Shown here: positions 28,385-38,908 of the stretch, in pieces
Position numbering within the stretch: position 1 is the first letter of the stretch
Layout of the letters: each line of letters starts with the position of its first letter
Source: Serinus canaria
Taxonomy: Eukaryota > Chordata > Aves > Passeriformes > Fringillidae
Direction: 5' to 3'
NCBI RefSeq assembly: GCF_022539315.1
Contig: NC_066316.1
Coordinates: 34,721,245-34,785,244 of the forward strand
Length of the DNA stretch: 64,000 nucleotides
Notes under the pieces: model-generated
What the model saw: the letters and a program-made list of their open reading frames with translations, nothing else
Told to the model about the DNA's origin: nothing
Databases searched by the model: none
Translations under genes and position numbers: made by a program

Positions 28385-30070
28385 TTCTGTGCTGTTTCCA
28401 GGCCATTAATAAAGGCTAGTGAGAGCTCAGGACATATCTGTGGTTAAATTCTCATTGACACTGTCTTCCTTTTTGGCTGTAAACCTTCCTCTTCACATCT
28501 GAGCACCTTTCCTCTCCACATTTTAGTAGTTTCACCTGGAACAAGTTTCTCTAGTTCCTTTGCTATATTACTTGAGACAATGTCAAGAACCTTAAGAAAT
28601 GAAGACTTTGACATATTTTCCTCTGTCCACAAAGCCTGTTCCCTGTCAAAGAAGGAATTGTATGGGTTCAGATTGATATGTGCTTGACAGACCAACCTGG
28701 CCTCCTACTTGCTTCTTTGGAGCCTTAGCTTTTAAAAATAGTTAGTCTAATTTTCTGGCTTTTCCTGGGAGCTGATGTTAACTGAAGTCTCGATTCTCTT
28801 ATCTACGGCTTTTGAAACAGGTGGTTTGTTTGATCTTTTTCAGTTTTCCAGACCCAACCTTTATGAAGGCAATCACTAATGACTCTGATATTTCCTCACC
28901 ATATTTCAGCAGCTAAGGTGAATTCTACTAGGCCAAGCAATGTGGAAAAAATAGAAACACAGACCCCAAACTAAAGTGCTTGTCTCTCCCTTAAGTAACC
29001 TAGAATTTTTTTCCTCATGTGAGATAGCTTTTCCTTTTGTGTGGAATTTTATGAAGACTTAATCAAAGGGATATACCAAGGATTTCAGCCTTTTAGCTTC
29101 CTCTGTTCTTTTTCCAGAACTTTCTATCTCTCTCTCTCTTTTTAACCTGCTGTTGTGGACTTCTGGATTGTTTTGTCATCCCTATGACTTGTTTTGAGTC
29201 GTATCTTGTTTCACACACTGATCTCTCTGACTGTAGGAATTCTGAGTAGTCAAACTTTATTTCCACTTCTGATACACCTCTTTCTTCTCTCAGACATCCT
29301 CATGGTTTATCAACCTGCATTCCTGGTACATTTCCTCCCCATCTGACCAGAATATTCCACAATTTTGCTTTTACTATCTCCTTAGGGGTCAACAATTCTG
29401 AACTCCTTTTCCCTGTTTCCCATGGGATCCTATTTATTAGGTCTTCAAGTTCCTTTTTGCAGTCCAGTGTCTTGTCTTTGCTTTTTTTCACTTGTGGAGG
29501 GTCTTTAACTCTCATTTCCTCAGCTTGCTTTCCTACTATTTTTCCCTTTCACTCTGACATTTTCAAATAACTTCTCCCTACAGGCTACGCTGAGATTCAG
29601 ACCTACTTCACTTCTGGTTGCTTGCACAATTTTCTGCATCAAAAAAATTATCAAACCACTTTGGGAAGTTTTTGGAGAGTCTGCTCTCCTCTTTCCCAAG
29701 AGATGCTTGGAGCTTTCAAGCTTCTTATTGTGAAGCCCTGTACCTTGAGGGCTTTCTGCTTTTTCCTCACAGAAGTGTCTTCCACTTGATCCCCTTGGTT
29801 TGATGGCTGACATTTGCCAGGATAACATCTTTGCTTTTTTTCCTCATTATTATCAAGATGTTTCTCTATAGATCTTTTCACATTCTGCCACTCAGCAGTA
29901 CCTCTTCCCTGCCTTTCCCTGACTGAAAAAGCTGGTAAGTATTCCAGCCATGTGAGTATTCCCACCAGGTCCTATGAGTCTAGTTGACTCATAATTTTGT
30001 TCTTGTTTAAGGACATCCAGCTCTGCCAGATAACTCCTCATGCTTTTTGTATTAATACCCAAGCATCTGA
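28385..30070 (-). pseudogene. CR1 ORF2 remnant (endonuclease plus partial reverse transcriptase)
   Basis: In life ORF2 nicks genomic DNA and reverse-transcribes the element's RNA at the nick. Recognisable pieces on the minus strand, in order, are: DLVGI near 29,970 (CR1 usually has GIxETWW); RERQGRG near 29,915 (usually RRDRQGRRGGG); GDQVEDTSVRKKQKAL near 29,795; SISWERGEQTLQ near 29,700 (usually DICWxxNTAGHKQS); then a frame change and REKLFENVRVKG near 29,560 (usually NKEGLVxxVKVxG). Next come KTLDCKKELEDLINRIPWET near 29,450 (usually TLDFRRxxFxLFxxLLxRIPWET), SVNISSQEKPEN near 28,775 (usually PVSLTSVPGK), SSFLKVLDIVSSNI near 28,590 (usually YLDFSKAFDTVSHNI) and LSLAFINGLE near 28,415 (usually LFNIFINDLDE). 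Several stops (for example near 30,038, 29,985, 29,432) and at least two frameshifts prove it is dead. Confidence 0.8.
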
Positions 30071-30363
30071 GATGTTCAGAAATGCAGTCTGTTCTCTGCC
30101 TTTTTTGTTCTTCCTATGATGTTGTTTTCCTCTGCTCTGTTGCTCTTGTCCCTCATCCAAGCCAGCACTGCTTACCCTTATTTCTCTCACTTGTTCCCAG
30201 CTATCAAGCTTTTGTCCCAAGATGCTGTTTTTCTTTAGAGTGAGACAGATCCCTTTTCTTCTCAGACATGCTTCTGAGACCCTCTTGACAAAGTTAGCTG
30301 TGCATGAAATTATTCTGAGGATGTCTCTGTCTATGTTGCTATTTAAAAACCGAAGAAAATGTT
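28385..30363 (-). mobile_element. Old, decayed CR1 LINE (ORF2 region, 3' part missing)
   Basis: The minus strand is purine-rich and carries a string of broken frames that line up in order with CR1 ORF2: endonuclease at about 30,010-29,540, linker at about 29,515-29,100, reverse transcriptase start at about 28,800-28,390. Order and spacing (some 1.6 kb from endonuclease start to the FINDLD-like motif) fit a colinear element with few large indels. Upstream, 30,363-30,040 stays open for about 108 codons; I cannot assign it, but it may be from the ORF1/ORF2 junction. The 3' half of the reverse transcriptase and the 3' UTR are not detectable. CR1 copies normally lose the 5' end, so loss of the 3' end here suggests a later deletion or extreme divergence. 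Identification is from remembered family motifs, without an alignment. Confidence 0.8.
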
Positions 30364-31631
30364 ATTAACCTTTTGATATAAAATGGGAGTTTTGGCAATG
30401 GTGCTGAAAGTATGTTTTTGTATCGTATCACTTCCTACTGCTGCTTACAGTACCTCTTCTATTGTTATTATTTCAGATATTTCCTGGGAATGTTTCAGCA
30501 TCTTGGAATGAAGACCTGGTCTGATTGCATATCTGGAAAAGAGAGATAGCTACTACTGACTGTTCTTTGGAGTATATATCATCACAACACATCACTCACT
30601 CACCTGCTCACACAGCTTTTTTTCCCTAGGCTTACTTTGCAATAATGCATCATGATTTTATCATCTGTATCCATTTTTTTTGTCTTCATAGCTCTTTGCG
30701 CTCCCACCTTGTGCCTGGGAATTTTTCTGAGACAGTTTTGATGTCTCCTATGCTGACATAATTTCATACCTACCTAGGACAGTTAAACATTTTGGGTTTT
30801 TTCTGCATTTTAGGTTCACGTTCCCCTTCATGGGAAAAATATATCTGCATTTTTGGTATGAAATATAATATTTTTCTGTATTTATTTACCTTTTTCTATT
30901 ATCTTTTATCTCATTGCAGCATAACAGATTCTTATCATACATTGACATGATTAATATATTTTCCAATTTCTGGTTTTATTGTCTGAAATGCTGTTGGATC
31001 AGAAGGTTTGCTGAGGCCACTGTGTCTTATTATTACAAGGTATGCATTTATATGGCCTGAAGATTTTCTGGAGGTCTACAAAAGAAAAAATAATTTATTT
31101 AATTTTTTAACTTACTGCAATCTAAAACCAATTCTGTTTGTTTGTTTATTTTCTTTTAAAACAATAAAGTCTTTCTAAAGATAAGAATAGCTCCAGGGAA
31201 TGCAATACTGGAGAACACTTAAAACTCGATGAGGGTATTATACAGACCTACAATTTTACTAGAGAGGGGAAAAAAGTCCTGCTAAGATTATGCATTACGT
31301 TGTTATGCTGCAGAAAGAATTGTGTGGGTTTTTTCTATCTAACCTAGGAGAGTATGTGAATAATCATTTAAATCAAGCACTGACATCTGCATGTGCTTTA
31401 CTTGGCTTGCTTTTAATCAACAAACTGTCAGCCTATGATATTACTGTAAGTACACAGTTCAGGTGCCAAGAAATTACAGGCCATTTTAAGTCCTGGGTCT
31501 GTGTTGGTTATTGAGTTAATACAAGTGCATCAAAGATGTATGCCTCATGCCTGAACAGATACAAAGTATGCTTATTTTGGCTGGTGGAAGTACATCCTGG
31601 AATGTGTTTTTCAACTTTGAACAGCTTGATG
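30364..31631. other. AT-rich non-coding sequence, no gene recognised
   Basis: Nothing is recognised here apart from T-rich and TTTG-type low-complexity patches around 31,090-31,160. The far 5' part of the neighbouring CR1 could extend into this stretch unrecognised. Confidence 0.5.
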
Positions 31632-31650
31632 AAAAAAAAAAAAAAAAAGG

Positions 31651-31687
<37 letters not shown>

Positions 31688-31693
31688 AAAAAA
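31632..31693. repeat. A-rich tract (A17 and A29 runs)
   Basis: A17 at 31,632-31,648 and A29 at 31,657-31,685 are separated by a few G and T bases, with more A-rich sequence beyond. This could be an expanded A-rich microsatellite or the tail of an old retroposed copy. No recognisable retroposon body or target-site duplication is seen on the left side. Frames through it (poly-lysine, poly-phenylalanine) are artefacts. Confidence 0.9.
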
Positions 31694-33910
31694 GACAAGA
31701 AGTTTCTAAATGCCAGTTTGTCTGGTTTAAGGGTTATTAACTCACCAAGAATTTAAATGTACAATAGTTGCTGGTCTGTGATGGGAAAATATGTATAATG
31801 AATACAGGAACAACAACCAGGGGGAAAGAAAGAGCGATCAGGAGGAGAGATTTACTGCAGTGCTGGTATTTCATTAGTCTGTGTTTGCTCTCACTTGCCA
31901 TGAACCCACTGAGGCTGCTCCTCCTTTGATGTGACCGCAGCAGCTCATTGACCCTTTCAGCAGCAACTGTGCAAGGCAAGGGCTGCTCCAGGCCCTGAGA
32001 CTTGCTTCACAAGGAAGGCAGAGGCCAGTCGGCCTGATGGAATTTGGTTCATTGACTGTAGCTTGATGGAAAATATTCCCAATCACCAGAAAGTTGTGAA
32101 TGTGAAACCCTGCCATACCCATCCTTTTTCCTTCTTTTTCTCTCATTTTCTCCTTCTTTCTGTCCCAGAACAGGGAGTTAGCAGGGCTTCAGAGTTTAAC
32201 CCTCAGCACTGCTTCTCCAGCCTTCTTTAACTGGAGGAAACAAGGCCACAGAGAAAGAGAGGCTGGTGTTAACCTCGTTTGGTACTGATCATCAGAGATG
32301 CCACAGACTTCAAAGAGAGTCTGGCAGCCCTTGTGTTAGCAGGCTCTTGGAGGAAACTCTGCTGCTAAGATCACTGCAAGCAAGGTGACAAGTCTTCAGG
32401 GCAAAGCTGCCTTCCTTTTGTGCTAGGTCTCCTCAGACACTTGATCAGCTGGGCAGAGTGTGACAAGCAGCATTGGAAGGCCAGGTTGATACCATGGCCA
32501 GTAGAAACTCTTGTACCTGCAGGAGAAACTGTCAGCTGAGAACCGGAGGGCAAATGAAAGTGCTGCTTTGCCATGCCCATCCTCCAGGTTGTAAAAAAAA
32601 AGCCACTCTCAGCATGAAATCAGTTTCTGAGCAAAATTTGAGGATGTGAATGTGATACTATATTGATAGGCACATATATGCAAATGCTAAGTTGCAGAAA
32701 GGGGATAAAGAGATGCAGCCACATTTCCCATTTAGAGAAGAAACACTAAATCTCTTTAAACCCTGCTTCCTACAATCCCAATACATGATTGAACAGATGC
32801 ATTTTCTTTCTCACTTCCCTGGCTTCTGAGATATCAGATACTGTCTGTTGTTAGATGCAGAGTGCTGGGTTAGGTATGGCAGTTCTTATGTTCCCAAGGG
32901 ATTGCTCTGCCGGGGTTGCCACTGTTTGTCTGCATTCAGAGATGGATTTAAACTGAACTGATAAAGAAAGAAAACTTGTATAAAGCATACAGTGACTCAT
33001 TCTGTTAAGGATTTGGCATGGCATTCAAGGGAAACCAATTATGATTTATGTCAATACAGCACAGATAATTTCCCATTGATTGACTGCCAGATCCTTCATA
33101 AAATAATGAGTTAGGCCTGATGCCAGTGATTCTTGAGCACCATCAGGCCAGTGTTTCTATTTCATATGCCCTTTACAAGGTTTCTCTCAAAAATTTGTGA
33201 CTTAAATGTTTATAAGTTCTCTTCAAATATGCAGAGTCAAACAAACATAAGCTGTGATTCCCTAACATGTTAGTGGGGTTTTGAAATGCATGCTCTTGTC
33301 TAGGCATTTGGCTACAGGTCTAGCACAACTGCATTTTCATTCATTACCTAAAAACAAAACAAACAAGAGGAGTTTCTCTGTTTGCTAAGGATTCCTCTTA
33401 GAAGATTAGTGCATGCCCATATTCCAAGTAGCTCTCAGAGAAAAATAACTCATGTTCAAGCCTGAGGTTATCTGGAAGCAAGTGGTATGTCTTGAGGACT
33501 AACTGGTGTGGGGAAAATCCTCTGTGCTTATCTGGAAGAGTCATTTACAAATTTTCTATTGCTGCAGGCCTGACCAATGCCAGTCACTGTGTGTGTGTTC
33601 ATTATCCAAGAGACACAGAACTCAATTTTCCTGCCCTGAGGATGAGGAGATGGGGGCTGGCCATGTCTGAACTTCGTGTGGTGTGGGATAGGTAAGCAGC
33701 TGGATCTCTCTTTTCAAAGGTGTGAGTGTAATGAAGGCAGCAGCTGGTGCTTCTGGAGAGGACATATACCCTCTGTCTCAGGAGAGTTTGCCATCCCAAA
33801 CACAGATCTTCTCCCTTGAAAATGTCTGCAGCTATTCTGTTTTTCTGCTCCCTTGCAATAAACCGTCAGGTCACAGACATCTGGTGAGAGCAGGGCAGTT
33901 CTTTTTGGGC
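31694..33910. other. Unique non-coding sequence, no gene recognised
   Basis: I see no gene, RNA gene or recognised repeat here. Frames are short and overlapping without family resemblance. Confidence 0.55.
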
Positions 33911-34490
33911 TGATTTTGGCTATGGTGGAGTTAAATTTCTTCCTACTAACTGGTAAGGGGCTGTGTTTTGGATTTCTGCTGAAGACAGTGTCCATAACAG
34001 GAGTGTTTTGGTTATTGGTGCACATTGTTTACACAGAGCCAAGGCCTTTCCTGCTTCTCCCCCCATCCCACCAGTGAATGAGCTGGCGATGCACAAGAAG
34101 TTGGGAGGGGACACAGCCAGGACAGCTGACCCCAACTGACCCGAGGGATATCCCATACAATGATGTCATGCTCAGTATATAAAGCTGTGGGAAGAAGGAG
34201 GGAGGCAGGGATATTCAGAGTGATGGCATTTTCCTTCCCGAGTAACCATTTCCCATGACAAAGCCTGGGTTCCCTGGGGATGGCTGAACACCTGCCTGCC
34301 CACGGGAAGTAGTGAGTGAATTCCTTGTTTTGTTTGCTTGAGTGTGCAGTTTTTGCTTTACCTATTGAACTGTCTTTATCAAGCCCATGAGTTTTCTCAC
34401 TATTGCCCTTCCAGTTTTCTTCCCAGTCCAAGGAAAAACGAGTGAGAGGCTGTGAGGTGCTTTGTTTCCAGCTGGGGCCAAACCCATACA
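33911..34490 (+). mobile_element. Solo LTR of an avian ERVL-like endogenous retrovirus
   Basis: The stretch begins TGATTTTGGCTATGGTGGAG and ends near CAAACCCATACA, and matches in order the landmarks I remember of an abundant avian ERVL-type LTR. These are GTTAAATTTCTTCCTA, TGTTTTGGATTT, GGGGACACAGCCAGGACAGC, CTGACCC..CTGACC, GGGATATCCCATACA, the TATA box, GGCTGAACACCTGCCTGCC, GAATTCCTTGTTTTG, TTTGCTTTACCTATT and TGAGTTTTCTCACTATT. TG...CA termini give about 580 bp. No gag, pol or env sequence lies on either side, so it is a solo LTR left after recombination between two LTRs. No clear 5-bp target duplication is visible at the assumed ends, so the exact ends are approximate. A 189-codon antisense frame across it is fortuitous. 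Confidence 0.88.
34161..34183 (+). promoter_or_regulatory. LTR core promoter: CRE-like site and TATA box
   Basis: TATATAAA at 34,176-34,183 is the LTR's TATA box. TGATGTCA at 34,161-34,168, just upstream, differs by one base from the cyclic-AMP-response palindrome TGACGTCA, in a way consistent with decay of a methylated CpG. Transcription of the LTR would start about 25-30 bases beyond the TATA box. The downstream polyadenylation signal position reads ATTGAA (34,363-34,368) where I recall ATTAAA, so it is probably weakened. Confidence 0.7.
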
Positions 34491-37400
34491 TCTTCCTATT
34501 GCTGACAGTCTTCTGTCTTAGGATACTGCCTGTCTTGCCTATGCCCAGCAACATCCACACATGTTTCCATGAATGTTGCATATCTAACTATTAAAAGAAC
34601 TCTGCAAACTTGAAGTTATTTCTTTCCAGGCAGAAAATCTAGAAAACCTCTTAAAAACAGCCTTCATGTCCCCTTCTGAGAGTAGAGCAAACCAGTTTGG
34701 TGAGGTTCATCTGGAGGTTCACAGCCTCCAGGGGGTTTGAGTAGGAGCACAAAAGAAACAAAACCTAGGTATGGTGAGGAAGAATTTTAAAGGAGAAAGC
34801 AAAAAATATCAGCTGGAGCAGACATAATTTCTAGAAATGAAATAAGGCTTACCAAGCTTGGAATTTTTTAGGGGATGGGTAAAGTGAGGCCGCTGGAGTT
34901 GAAATTAATAAATATATGGAAGGTAATGGGAAAGTGCAGTGTTTTAAATATTCATGTAAACTTTTAAGTCTTGTTCTAACAACTGTGTGCTTTTTGGTTA
35001 ACAAATACTGCACTCTGTTCAATGGAAGAAGTTTCTTGTGCACACTTAAATCACAAGTTGTCTCCCAAATGGAAACCTATTGACAGTGGCAGTTATATCC
35101 ATAGTTAATTAGAGATGGAAGAGCAGAGGGGCTGCAGGCTAAGATGCTGTTTAATAGTAGGTGAGTTACAGATATTTTTTCTCTGAGAGGAAGACTGAAA
35201 AACTCCACTTTTAGTGCCCCAAGCCTAAAAGCATTTCTTACCCTGTGACTGTGGGAGAGGTGGATGAGAACATCCATAAAATACAGACCCTTCCAGCTCT
35301 CCTTTCCTTACACACACAGAGGCCAGAGCCAAACAGGCTCCACAGGTGTCCCAGCTCCCAACCAGAGTTTCTCATGATACTTATCCCAGCTGCCCTTCCT
35401 GCCGACCCTGGCAGGAAGGGTGAGAACTGGCTGTGTTAACTTCAGCAAGAACATAGCTTAGTCCTAAGGAAGCTTTAATGTTTGCCAGAATTTTAGCCAT
35501 TAACAGCTTGAATCCTTGTGAAACTGCCTGCTCTCTACTTCAGCTGGTACGAAAGGAGCCTGTAAATTCACACACAATTCATAGGGGTACCAATTTCTTC
35601 TTTGCTGCATAAAGCAGTGAGGAGGGGTCAGACAGACTAGGAAATGTGGTGCAATTCACCATCTTCTGTGTACAAAGATTTCTGATAGATTGCCCTTAGT
35701 CACCCTGGCAGTCTTCTGTAATTGTTCAGTGTTATTCAAGAAAACACACAAGGTGCTCCCTTTGCATGATAATTTTTCTGCTGAGCACTGAGGCATATCG
35801 ATTTTTTACTTCATTGAGGTTTCCACAGAGGTTATGACATTTAATGTTCAGCTTTAGCTGCTCATTGCTATGTGGGATATGAGCCGACCGTGGCACTGCA
35901 AAATTGTCTCTCTACATAGCTCTTCAGCAGATGTAAATAACAATCTGTTGCTCCAAGTGGTCTATGCATGAGTGGTAAGAAAAAATGAAAATTCATTTGC
36001 ACCAGACTCATTCCCATATGCAAGCTGCAGCAATTCTCTAGAATAATACATTTTCTCTTCTATCCCCAGTCCCAATCAAGAATCCTTTGGGAACACCCTG
36101 AGCAGTATGATAAGCTTTGTGCATGCCTTGCTGGCCAGCACATCTGGTTTCTGCTGGAAGAAGAGGCAGGCTGGCTTCCTGCAATGAATGGTCTTTAAAG
36201 AAGGACTTGCTTTCACCAAGCCACCCAGTGCCTTAGCTGTGGAACTGCTCTCTCAGAGTTGCAGCCTGTTCCATTTGGTGCATTCTGCAAAGAGAGAGGA
36301 GGTTTCTGAAGTACCCTCAGCTTATGCCATAAATGATTCTGGGATTTTAGATCAATATGTTTGACCTGGTAACCAATGTGTGCTGTTGAAGGTGTTCCTT
36401 CCCTAGGAGACACCTGGTGGGTTGGGTGCAGATGCAGAACAAACTGAACTCAAATGCAATGCCCAACATGCAGCAGAATAGTGCTTGGAGCAGAATGAGC
36501 TGAAACATCTAATGTCAAAGAGGTCACATCTGGCAAGGAGAGAGGTCTTCCTAAGGGAGAGGTTTCTACAGAAAGGCCAAACTCAGAAGAGGTGCCCAAG
36601 CAGCCCTGCATTTGTGCAAGTTCTGCTAAAGGCTGCGGGCCATCAAGAGAAGCTGAGGCTGACTGAACATGGCTCTAACTGGCTGTGATATATTTGGCTC
36701 AAAAATTCAGCAAAGAGGAGCCAGCCAATGCAGCTCTTCCTCTCTTTCTTTCTCAGGTACAGGAGGGGATCAGCCTCAGTTACCTCACTGACATAACGTG
36801 GGAAATAGGAGTTCTGGAAATTGGCATTAAAAAACAGCGGTCATATGCCGTTTTTCCATTTTTAAATTTTAAATGGTCTATAGAAAAATATTTCTGGTTT
36901 GATTTTCTTGAACACTGTATGTTTAGCAGCAGCCTAGTTTTCATCAAGTGTACTGCTTGGGTGCTCTGGGAGTGCTTAGGCAGCCTAGTTTGGAAGCCAA
37001 GCATGTTGTGTGAAGGCCAATTTCTCCTCTTGCATTAGAGTGACTGTCTAGCTCAGTTTTCCACGGCCAATTTATACAGCAAGAACTACAATTCACTAAA
37101 TGGATGACCAGCCAGCTCATTAAGAAGTAGTTATTCCATAATTTTGTTCAGATTGACAGCAAAATCCATGCAAAGGATCCAAGTGATGGCACCCCTGTAG
37201 GAAAGCACCTGTACCACCACAAACTCTTTGTTTGGATGAATTAAGGGGTATTTGAATGTCAAGCTTTTAGATGTCTTTATTATTTTTGAAAATTAAGGTA
37301 GGTAATAATAAAATACCTTGAAAATATATTCATTCATAGGTCCTACAGTATCAAAAATACAGATAATTCTTTTGTCTGAATGGGTATATGATAAGTATAT

Positions 37401-37829
37401 GATCTTAATTTTTCCTTGCAATAAAGTGTAATTTTTAAAATTGAGCTTGATTTTTGTATCATCTGTACTAGCATTGAATAAATCATTGTTTAAGATATCA
37501 TGTTTTAGGTCAGTTGCAAATGAAACAATCAATATTACCTGTGTGTGCCGCACTAAACTGTGTTCTGTTTTCTAGTATCACCAAGATGTTTGATAATCTT
37601 ACCCATTCTCTTTTGCTTGCAATTTTTCTCAGTATTTGAGACCAAGATGCTTTTGTACTCATGAAAAACAAGCAAATACACTGCTTCATACTTTTTCACC
37701 ACCTTTTTTCTTATAGGACACACAGTACATCTGTGTTTTTGCTAATTGTTTTTTCCTCACCTCACCCTCACTGACAGCTGCTTTCAAGGGTTCATTTACT
37801 TGTACTAAAACGTTTATACACAGCTTTGG
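34491..37829. other. Unique non-coding sequence, no gene recognised
   Basis: Nothing is recognised except a GC-rich small hairpin at 35,393-35,420, listed separately. Frames of 117 codons or fewer show no family resemblance. Confidence 0.55.
35393..35420. repeat. Perfect GC-rich inverted repeat, 11-bp arms
   Basis: CCCTTCCTGCC at 35,393-35,403 and GGCAGGAAGGG at 35,410-35,420 are perfect complements with a 6-base loop. No T-run follows and no gene ends nearby, so a role as terminator is not suggested. Confidence 0.9.
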
Positions 37830-37842
37830 CCCCCCCCCCCCC
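37830..37842. repeat. C13 homopolymer
   Basis: A run of 13 cytosines on the plus strand, which on the minus strand is a G-run able to form G-quadruplex-like structures. Homopolymers like this are prone to sequencing length errors. Confidence 0.9.
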
Positions 37843-38484
37843 ATGTAATTTAAGGCTAAAGAGCCTTAAATACCTTTGATACCTTAGGGCCTTAGATACC
37901 TTCTTTGCTGAAGTGTAGAGATTATGATGGTTTTAGTTCCAACTGCAGTATTTTGCCACCTAAGCTGTTGCTACTTGTGGATTTAACACTGGAAGTACCT
38001 AATCTGGTGATGAAGGGGAGTGCCACTGTTCTTGATTTTTGGAGCTGCTTGAGTACACACAGAAAGGACAGTCTCTGAACAAGGAGATGAGAGCTGTAAA
38101 TGAGAAGAAGACTGAGCAGTTCCTCTTGTTGTTGCAAGATCATTGCTCATGGTAGGTTTGCTTATATTTGTCAGAGTCTATTTTTAAAGTTCCAGACAAT
38201 GCAACTTCCACCTTATCCCTTGGGAAGTTATTCACCAACTAATACATCTTGCCACCTGGAAGTTTTTCCTGATATTCTCTGTTAATTTTTCCTTTGTTAA
38301 TATCTCTTCTATCATAAGAACTTATTAAATTACTTACAAAATTACATCTTCTCTGTGGGTTATTTGAATCATCAGGGTAAACTGAGCAATTATACATCTT
38401 CTACCAAATTCTATAGGATGAAATTAACTCCCCACCAAATTTATGGAATAAAATATGCTGAGTTGGTAGGGACCCATCAGGATT
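37843..38484. other. Unique non-coding sequence, no gene recognised
   Basis: Non-coding. A loose degenerate repeat of the type CCTTAxATACCTT lies at about 37,862-37,906. Nothing else is recognised before the CR1 3' end. Confidence 0.5.
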
Positions 38485-38908
38485 ATAGTATAGAATCATA
38501 GCATAGCACAGTATAGCATATCCTGATTTGGATAGGACCCATGAGGATCATCGAGTTCATCTCCTGGCCCTGCACAGGACATTCCAAAAATCCTATCACA
38601 TGCCTGACAATGTTGTCCAAATGCTGCAATGTTGTTTGGTGATGCAACCACATCTCTGGGGAGCCTGTTCCAGTGTCCAACCATCCTCTGTGTAAAGAAA
38701 TTTTTCAGATATCCAAACTAAACCTACTGTGACTCAGCTTCATGCTGTTTTCTCGAGCCCTGTTGCTGGTTATGAGAGTGGAGAGATCAGTGTCTGCCCC
38801 TCTGCTTTCCCTTGTGACAATGTTGAAGAGCACAATGAGATCTCCCCTCAGTCTCATCCTCTTCAGGCTGAACAAACCAAACGACCTCAGCAGCTCCTCA
38901 TAAGGTAG
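38485..38908 (-). mobile_element. CR1 LINE, 3' end fragment (5'-truncated)
   Basis: Read on the plus strand this is the reverse complement of a CR1 3' end. It starts with the hallmark TAGAATCATAGCATAGCAC (CR1 elements end in repeats of ATTCTATG). It then runs through GGACCCATGAGGATCATCGAG, GGGGAGCCTGTTCCAGTGTCC, TGTAAAGAAATTTTTC and AGATCTCCCCTCAGTCTC to TTCAGGCTGAACAAACC. On the minus strand GHWNRLPRDVVASP (near 38,684-38,640) is the C-terminal ORF2 motif (usually HWNRLPREVVESP). Only the last part of ORF2 and the short 3' UTR remain, which is the usual 5'-truncated state. It is less decayed than the copy at 28.4-30.4 kb and so probably younger. Confidence 0.95.

Noticed and set aside
29300..29965. 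Several minus-strand frames first considered as exons or a processed pseudogene of a host gene
   Set aside because: Their translations line up in order with the CR1 ORF2 endonuclease and linker, so they belong to the retrotransposon.
31632..31693. A-rich tract as the tail of a processed pseudogene
   Set aside because: The sequence before it gives no recognisable coding remnant, and no flanking target duplication is visible.
34012..34581. 189-codon minus-strand open frame, the longest in the window
   Set aside because: It runs antisense across the solo LTR, whose plus-strand promoter landmarks explain the sequence. The translation matches no retroviral or host family.
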